Position numbers and translations under genes: made by a program. 9,438 bases of DNA from DAIDHK01 sp035510695 (GTDB lineage Bacteria > Patescibacteriota > Microgenomatia > Levybacterales > UBA12049), in NCBI GenBank assembly GCA_035510695.1, contig DATKGO010000047.1:1-9438 (forward strand), read 5' to 3'. Shown in pieces: positions 6,150-9,438 of the stretch (position 1 is its first letter; every line of letters starts with the position of its first letter). The notes beneath the pieces were generated by a model. It did no database searches, was not told the origin of the DNA, and saw nothing but the letters and a program-made list of their open reading frames with translations.

Positions 6150-6617
6150 CTAAACCATCCTCAAAAACAAGGAAGTCATTATTTTAAAAGACAATACCGT
6201 TATTTCAATAGAAAGAATAGTGGCCATTCCGTTTATAATTCCGTCAAAAAGTATTTGCAAAGCAGCCGTAAGCCCAATATAGCAGCAATATTGCATTAAA
6301 TGGGGTTGACTTGCGGAAAGTTGATCAATCGACGCTTGTACGTTAACTCCCGTCAGATGTGCAGTAACATAATTTAATCCCTTAGTAAGCATATTTTGAA
6401 TAAACCAAGAAACAGGACCCTTCCAGCCTGTTAACGCCTGTATTAAAACCTCGAGCGAAGGTTCTAAGCCAATAAACATTAATGTCCCAGACATTGCGAA
6501 TAACGTTTTCAAGCTTTCCCAAATTCCGGTCAAAGCAAACCCATTTCTAACAATAATACGCCATGCACCTTTCATATAGCGCAAACACCACTTTGCGACT
6601 AAAACAATATCACCCAT
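6150..6617 (-). CDS. Multi-helix membrane protein, minor coat candidate (pVI-like)
   Basis: 155 aa from the ATG at 6617, preceded by GAGGG. It contains several hydrophobic segments: around residues 23-50, a weaker one around 52-72, and a strongly hydrophobic C-terminal half (about 106-152, beginning MQYCCYIGLTAALQILF). There is no signal peptide cleavage site. Inovirus pVI proteins are small, multi-spanning and cap the same virion end as pIII, and this gene lies in the minor coat block between the major coat and pIII-like genes. In Ff, gene VI follows gene III, so the order is swapped here. The start is 1 nt after the preceding stop. Confidence 0.55.
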   Translation of the reverse strand: MGDIVLVAKWCLRYMKGAWRIIVRNGFALTGIWESLKTLFAMSGTLMFIGLEPSLEVLIQALTGWKGPVSWFIQNMLTKGLNYVTAHLTGVNVQASIDQLSASQPHLMQYCCYIGLTAALQILFDGIINGMATILSIEITVLSFKIMTSLFLRMV

Positions 6618-6618
6618 T

Positions 6619-6753
6619 TTAACCCTCATTCCTTTGATCGCGATCGATAAAACTCTTAGGCCCAAAAGCCTTTTCATGTTTTTTACGTGCCATATTTCCC
6701 CAAGTGCAAAGCACTATAAATACCAGCCAGATGATGAAACCTATTGCATGCAT
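6619..6753 (-). CDS. Small membrane protein with a basic tail, possible minor coat protein
   Basis: 44 aa with an N-terminal membrane helix (about 3-18, AIGFIIWLVFIVLCTW) and a positively charged tail (MARKKHEKAF and RDQRNEG). It starts directly after the stop of the preceding coat paralogue, and a G-rich ribosome binding site (GGATGGG) lies in the last codons of that gene. One-helix proteins of 30-45 aa with a basic cytoplasmic end are typical of pVII and pIX, the caps on the end that emerges first. The assignment is by size, topology and neighbourhood only. Confidence 0.6.
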   Translation of the reverse strand: MHAIGFIIWLVFIVLCTWGNMARKKHEKAFGPKSFIDRDQRNEG

Positions 6754-6894
6754 TTAATAACCCATCCTAATCATTTTAATTACAACAAAAACACCTATAA
6801 TAAAGCCCATTGTTCCAAGATACACGGGAGCAGTACCATTAGCAGCACTTGAAACAACACTAAAAGCAGAATCAGCAACTGTTGAAAAATTCAT
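6754..6894 (-). CDS. Second pVIII-like coat protein paralogue, after the terminator
   Basis: 46 aa. It shares the start context, the ADSA and SAANG motifs, the Pro at residue 23 and a C-terminal membrane helix with a basic end (KMIRMG) with the 47-aa protein at 6973-7116. It has no cleavable signal peptide; a short amphipathic N-terminus is followed by the helix (about 24-39). The ribosome binding site is AAGGAAGGG. Because an intrinsic terminator separates it from the first copy, it should be made in lower amounts, as expected for a minor coat protein that arose by duplication of the major one. Confidence 0.75.
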   Translation of the reverse strand: MNFSTVADSAFSVVSSAANGTAPVYLGTMGFIIGVFVVIKMIRMGY

Positions 6895-6911
6895 TTTTTT
6901 ACCCTTCCTTC

Positions 6912-6951
6912 AAAAAAAAAGGCCGTTTTCCTTGGGGGAGGAAGAACGGCC
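6912..6951 (-). terminator. Intrinsic terminator after the major coat gene
   Basis: On the minus strand the stem GGCCGTTCTTCCT/AGGAAAACGGCC (one bulged base) is followed at once by nine T. It lies 21 nt beyond the stop of the 47-aa coat gene. Ff phages have their central terminator at the same place, just after gene VIII, where it raises coat expression over the downstream minor proteins. Confidence 0.93.
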
Positions 6952-6972
6952 CTACACTTCGATCGCCCCCGA

Positions 6973-7116
6973 TTACCGGCCAGCTTTACGAAGTATATGA
7001 ATCACAACCGCAATACCAACCACAATCCCAATAACAGCAATAACACCAGGGGCCGCTCCATTAGCCGCCGAAGTTATAACCGCATTAGCAGAATCTGCCA
7101 AAGTATTCCACTGCAT
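6973..7116 (-). CDS. Major coat protein, pVIII-like
   Basis: 47 aa, starting with ATG behind GAGGAG. It has a polar, small-residue N-terminal segment (about 1-22, with ADSANAV), then a membrane helix (about 24-42, beginning GVIAVIGIVVGIAVVIH) and a basic C-terminus (LRKAGR) that would contact the packaged ssDNA. Mature inovirus major coats are about 40-55 residues with this layout. There is no obvious signal peptide, so membrane insertion without cleavage is likely. A candidate promoter lies just upstream and a strong terminator just downstream, which fits the high expression a major coat needs. Confidence 0.82.
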   Translation of the reverse strand: MQWNTLADSANAVITSAANGAAPGVIAVIGIVVGIAVVIHILRKAGR

Positions 7117-7130
7117 TTTAAAAACTCCTC

Positions 7131-7161
7131 TCTATAGTTAACATTGCCCGGATGCGGTCAA
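7131..7161 (-). promoter_or_regulatory. Candidate promoter for the major coat gene
   Basis: TTGACC (7161-7156) and TATAGA (7136-7131) are separated by 19 nt, a little long for sigma70. The ribosome binding site GAGGAG starts just downstream, so the start point would fall very close to it and the -10 placement is doubtful. A dedicated promoter for gene VIII would parallel Ff phages. Confidence 0.35.
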
Positions 7162-7298
7162 TTATTATGATCCGCGTTTGAAATTATTTTCCGAACGACG
7201 TAGACAGCAAAACCAAACGCACTCGCGATAAAAGGCAACATAAACCCACATATAAAAGCATTCAAGTTAGCATCACCAGTTGACTGAATATTAAACAC
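7158..7298 (-). CDS. One-helix small membrane protein with GTG start
   Basis: 46 aa, too short to be noticed easily. The GTG at 7298 is 6 nt after the preceding stop and is served by CGAGG overlapping that stop. The product reads MFNIQSTGDANLNAFICGF at its start, has a hydrophobic helix (about 15-35) and ends with a basic, then polar tail (RKIISNADHNN). Size and topology fit a minor coat protein of the pVII/pIX kind or a further pVIII-like protein. I cannot assign it more closely. Confidence 0.6.
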   Translation of the reverse strand: MFNIQSTGDANLNAFICGFMLPFIASAFGFAVYVVRKIISNADHNN

Positions 7299-7304
7299 AA
7301 AGAT

Positions 7305-7499
7305 TTACCTCGGATTTAAAGAACCGAAAACAACGTGCATTGCATAAAAAAACCATAAAGCAACAAACGACATAACGACCAAAAGCAGGAACGCATCCAA
7401 ACGCGACCATTTTTTACCTTTGCCGTCATGAAAATATATTGCAGGTTTTTTCAAAAACACCGACACTTGACTTAATGCGACTTTAAATATTTCAAACAC
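7305..7499 (-). CDS. Small membrane protein with GTG start
   Basis: 64 aa. The GTG at 7499 follows GAGGGGG at 5 nt. The N-terminal half is basic and soluble (VFLKKPAIYFHDGKGKKWSR), and the second half is a membrane helix (about 36-56, AFLLLVVMSFVALWFFYAMHV). It lies between the pV-like gene and the coat genes, where Ff phages carry genes VII and IX. Function not recognised; a minor coat or assembly role is the contextual guess. Confidence 0.6.
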   Translation of the reverse strand: MFEIFKVALSQVSVFLKKPAIYFHDGKGKKWSRLDAFLLLVVMSFVALWFFYAMHVVFGSLNPR

Positions 7500-7513
7500 T
7501 TAATCCCCCTCGC

Positions 7514-7831
7514 TTACTGATTAAGCTTTTTCGCTTGCAACGCCGGAGTATAACGCGAAATATTCCGAACGGGCCAAACTCTTTCGAACAGTTGGAGATT
7601 TTTACACTCAATTGTCAGTACGTCGCCGGCCTTTATTTCTTTTTGATACATAGGCAGCTCGACAGCAGCACGACAACGGCGATCGTCAACCATTTCAACC
7701 AAAGCCCCGTTAATAACCCTAGCAGGTTTTGCCTCAAAATCCATTTTCACGCCCTCAGCATTAGTAAAACTTGAAGCCGCTTGAGCTTGACACTCTTCTT
7801 GAAACATCTCGATAACCAGAACCTTTGCCAT
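7514..7831 (-). CDS. Candidate ssDNA-binding protein (pV analogue)
   Basis: 105 aa, beginning MAKVLVIEMFQEE at 7831 and not at an upstream in-frame ATG that would run through the promoter. It is mostly predicted beta strand. The C-terminal part (RAAVELPMYQKEIKAGDVLTI then VWPVRNISRYTPA) has the spacing of the Ff pV segment with ITLDEG, the LYTVHL strand and the final RLRLVPA. This similarity is weak and judged by eye. Location directly after the early block and first in the strongly promoted transcript fits pV, which coats viral ssDNA and stops conversion to double strand. Another OB-fold protein remains possible. Confidence 0.5.
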   Translation of the reverse strand: MAKVLVIEMFQEECQAQAASSFTNAEGVKMDFEAKPARVINGALVEMVDDRRCRAAVELPMYQKEIKAGDVLTIECKNLQLFERVWPVRNISRYTPALQAKKLNQ

Positions 7832-7835
7832 AAAT

Positions 7836-7845
7836 CCCCCCCCCC
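7836..7845 (-). promoter_or_regulatory. G10 tract serving as ribosome binding site of the pV-like gene
   Basis: Ten consecutive G on the minus strand end 4 nt before the ATG at 7831 and are the only Shine-Dalgarno candidate. A homopolymer of this length is prone to slippage, so its length, and with it translation of the pV-like protein, could vary between molecules. Confidence 0.6.
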
Positions 7846-7876
7846 TTTTTGAAGTTAAAAAAAATTGTATGATTAA

Positions 7877-7905
7877 ATTATAATAAAAAAAACAAAAATT
7901 GTCAA
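7877..7905 (-). promoter_or_regulatory. Consensus sigma70 promoter for the structural operon
   Basis: TTGACA (7905-7900), a 17-nt spacer and TATAAT (7882-7877), all exact consensus, in the 83-nt gap before the pV-like gene. Predicted start is near 7870, giving a leader of about 40 nt that contains the G10 ribosome binding site. It should drive the pV-like gene and the coat genes down to the terminator at 6951-6912. Confidence 0.9.
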
Positions 7906-7914
7906 CCTTTTTTT

Positions 7915-8124
7915 TTAGTTTTTTACAAAACCGAAAATCTCTTTCCACTTTCCCTTTTTCTTATTTGTGTTTTTTTTAAATATATTCTCTAGCCGTTTTA
8001 AACTTCTTGTTTCTTCACACGATATTTTGAAAGTACCCCCCCTTGATTGACATATAGACAAACCATTAAAAATACAGTTCTCACATGCACACATTTTACC
8101 GCTTTCAACTAAAACCTTTTTCAT
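7915..8124 (-). CDS. Cys-rich small basic protein
   Basis: 69 aa. Five cysteines (12, 14, 17, 25, 36) sit in the N-terminal half as CACENC, then SICQ and ISCEE. A strongly basic C-terminal half follows (KRLENIFKKNTNKKKGKWKE). The pattern suggests a metal-binding knot next to a nucleic-acid-binding tail, but I recognise no family. Its ATG overlaps the preceding stop (TAATG), so it is coupled to the zinc-ribbon gene before it. A regulatory or DNA-binding role in early phage functions is an inference from context. Confidence 0.65.
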   Translation of the reverse strand: MKKVLVESGKMCACENCIFNGLSICQSRGGTFKISCEETRSLKRLENIFKKNTNKKKGKWKEIFGFVKN

Positions 8125-8288
8125 TAAAAACCCCCAAATTCTTCAAAGGAATTTTTTTCGTCCGCATCGAAGAGCTCTCTTACTATATGACCACAAAACG
8201 GGCATTCAAAATGAACATAATCCGGGTCATCACTTGATCCAGACATTATCATTTCGTCACCACAAGTAGGACATTTTTTCTCAAACAT
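8124..8288 (-). CDS. Zinc-ribbon mini-protein
   Basis: 54 aa with two CPxCG-type knuckles, CPTCGDEM (C6, C9) and CPFCGHIV (C29, C32), the four ligands of a zinc ribbon, followed by an acidic tail. The start at 8288 was chosen over an upstream in-frame codon because GGGGGG lies 4 nt before it. The ATG overlaps the stop of the preceding zinc-ribbon gene by 8 nt. The fold is clear from the motif; binding partner and function are unknown. Confidence 0.75.
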   Translation of the reverse strand: MFEKKCPTCGDEMIMSGSSDDPDYVHFECPFCGHIVRELFDADEKNSFEEFGGF

Positions 8289-8568
8289 GACACCCCCCTT
8301 TATATCTTTTGTCAATTATTATTTCTTTACAAAACCCCTCAAATTTTTCACTTGCTTTACTTATTTCAATCATTTTTTCAAATGATAAACTTGTCTGTTC
8401 AAGCTCTTTTCGTCCAATACCCAACACGCCATATTTCTCATACCACTTTACAAAAATCTTGCAATTATCACACTCTAAAACAACCTCTCCCTTTAGGTCG
8501 AAAGAAAACTGTGATATTTCCATTACCTGTTTACAAACAGGACATTTAATAAGCATTACCTTTTCCAT
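8281..8568 (-). CDS. Zinc-ribbon protein with C-terminal Cys pair
   Basis: 95 aa. An N-terminal zinc ribbon, CPVC (C9, C12) and CDNC (C33, C36), is followed by a charged, probably helical segment (about 51-80, GRKELEQ to FEKMIEISKASEK) and two more cysteines (80, 93). The ribosome binding site AGGGGAGG is strong. It begins 9 nt after the rep stop, so rep and the three Cys-rich genes form one tight early operon. No family recognised; a role in controlling rep or early transcription is a guess. Confidence 0.75.
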   Translation of the reverse strand: MEKVMLIKCPVCKQVMEISQFSFDLKGEVVLECDNCKIFVKWYEKYGVLGIGRKELEQTSLSFEKMIEISKASEKFEGFCKEIIIDKRYKGGCHV

Positions 8569-8577
8569 AAACCTCCC

Positions 8578-9426
8578 CTAAAATGGTATAGGTTCAAAAC
8601 CCCTTGAAACGTCAGTCCCAAACAAACAATAATCTATAATTCTTAAGCAAGCATCCACAAGGCTTTCTCGAATAATCAACTTCATTGGCAACATCATTTT
8701 CTTTTCGTCTCGAGTAAAACGATACTTTGAATGATGTTCGACAAGCCTTTTAATACACCTTTTTGCTTTTATACACGCCAATTTATCTTGACGACATAAA
8801 TATTTATTTTCCTTGCCACCAATATCAATTATTTCTTTAATCAACTCAATTCCCCGAGACCACCCACACCATCGACCAAATTTTTCAACTCCTTTAGGAA
8901 GTACCTTTTGCTGATTTTTCGCAGCATATTTTGTAGCATAATTCGCCCGTACATCTATAGTCCAATTTACGTACGTTGATTGATGAAATGCAAATTTTTC
9001 AGCAGCTAAATCATGATTTTGATTAGTAATATTCAACCAAGATTTCATTAGCCACCGCCAACTATTTCCCTTGTCATCTTCCCATTCCGGAACATCATCG
9101 AATTGCCTATCCATCCATACATGAAAATGGTGAGTACCTCGATGCTGAAATTCAAGGATCCAAAGATATTTTATTTCATTATCTCGCATATTTTGAAGCC
9201 ATGAATTTAACTGTTTTTTTACTACCTTATAATCATATTTTTTATGTTCATGAAGCGTCAGCGTTAGCATGCTTTTCCAAGGCCCTTGTAAAAATTGCCA
9301 AGTAAGAGCTTTGCGACAATGTTTAGAAAACCCTTTTACCTCACGTGATCCGATAGCACCCTTATTTCCATTATTCCTTAAAGGCCCACTAATAGTAAGA
9401 CCCCTCTCATAAATACCAATTTGCAT
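8578..9426 (-). CDS. HUH-type rolling-circle replication initiator of the phage
   Basis: This is the pII analogue: it would nick the origin and start rolling-circle synthesis of the viral strand. The 282-aa product has motif 1, SMLTLTLHEH (about 52-61), the HUH motif THHFHVWMD with H100 and H102, and motif 3, NYATKYAAK, with Y163, Y167 and K170. KVLPKGVEKFGRW follows, shared with the satellite Rep. The ATG at 9426 is preceded by GGAG. It is first in an early operon with three Cys-rich genes. The first 56 codons are duplicated at 1739-1907, where they run into the other rep. The probable origin hairpin (1942-1995) would lie just upstream if the genome is circular at DR2. Confidence 0.9.
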   Translation of the reverse strand: MQIGIYERGLTISGPLRNNGNKGAIGSREVKGFSKHCRKALTWQFLQGPWKSMLTLTLHEHKKYDYKVVKKQLNSWLQNMRDNEIKYLWILEFQHRGTHHFHVWMDRQFDDVPEWEDDKGNSWRWLMKSWLNITNQNHDLAAEKFAFHQSTYVNWTIDVRANYATKYAAKNQQKVLPKGVEKFGRWCGWSRGIELIKEIIDIGGKENKYLCRQDKLACIKAKRCIKRLVEHHSKYRFTRDEKKMMLPMKLIIRESLVDACLRIIDYCLFGTDVSRGFEPIPF

Positions 9427-9438
9427 TTAACATACTCC
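9258..9438. repeat. Direct repeat DR2, right copy
   Basis: This matches 1739-1919 at 178 of 181 positions and runs to the last base of the window, so the true repeat may be longer. Recombination between the two copies would release a 7,519-bp circle with an intact rep preceded by the intergenic origin-like hairpin. Confidence 0.95.

Noticed and set aside
5816..6153. Plus-strand open frames in this segment and elsewhere
   Set aside because: They lie opposite well-supported minus-strand genes, lack ribosome binding sites and show no protein features.
7832..7948. An N-terminal extension of the pV-like protein to 7948
   Set aside because: It would translate the consensus promoter and the G10 tract, and the ATG at 7831 has the ribosome binding site.
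1..9438. Transposon, CRISPR array, tRNA or rRNA gene, integrase
   Set aside because: None was found. The direct repeats are rep gene segments, not insertion sequence ends, and no regularly spaced repeats occur.

Overview
The window is a filamentous phage (inovirus) region. All genes lie on the minus strand, so gene order reads from high to low coordinates. It holds a complete inovirus gene set plus a second small Rep-only unit that looks like an inovirus satellite. No host gene, integrase or transposase is visible. A secretin-like protein, Sec signal peptides and a Zot/pI ATPase point to a Gram-negative host. The DNA is AT-rich, and many ribosome binding sites are unusual runs of G. I cannot name the host phylum.

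Phage part (about 1739-9438), in order of transcription: an HUH replication protein (9426-8578); three tiny Cys-rich proteins (8568-7915); a perfect sigma70-type promoter (7905-7877); a pV-like ssDNA-binding candidate behind a G10 tract (7831-7514); two one-helix proteins (7499-7158); a major-coat-like protein (7116-6973); an intrinsic terminator (6951-6912); a second coat paralogue (6894-6754); a 44-aa membrane protein; a multi-helix minor coat candidate (6617-6150); two consecutive signal peptide plus C-terminal anchor proteins, the second pIII-like (6056-3865); the Zot/pI assembly ATPase (3847-3029); and a short secretin (3029-2001). A GC-rich hairpin (1942-1995) follows, in front of a second copy of the rep 5' end. 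This is the Ff-phage order (II, V, small coats, VIII, terminator, III, I, IV, origin) with extra genes.

Satellite-like part (about 1-1741): a distinct, larger HUH Rep (1165-23, possibly from 1237), a copy of the phage's origin-like hairpin inside its 5' end, a non-coding stretch rich in inverted repeats (1261-1498), a long hairpin (1499-1578) and a shorter inverted repeat (1585-1634). The long hairpin shares exact architecture and three compensatory base-pair changes with a hairpin inside a phage structural gene (5855-5934).

Two direct repeats organise the window. DR1 (1-129 and 1613-1741) has a period of 1,612 bp and DR2 (1739-1919 and 9258-9438) a period of 7,519 bp. They meet at a 3-nt overlap inside a chimeric rep remnant (1635-1907). 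Closing each period gives one circle with an intact rep and one copy of each hairpin: a 7.5-kb phage and a 1.6-kb Rep-only element. My reading is a helper phage joined to its satellite, comparable in concept to CTXphi and RS1. A tandem prophage array or an assembly or amplification chimera are alternatives that the sequence alone cannot exclude.
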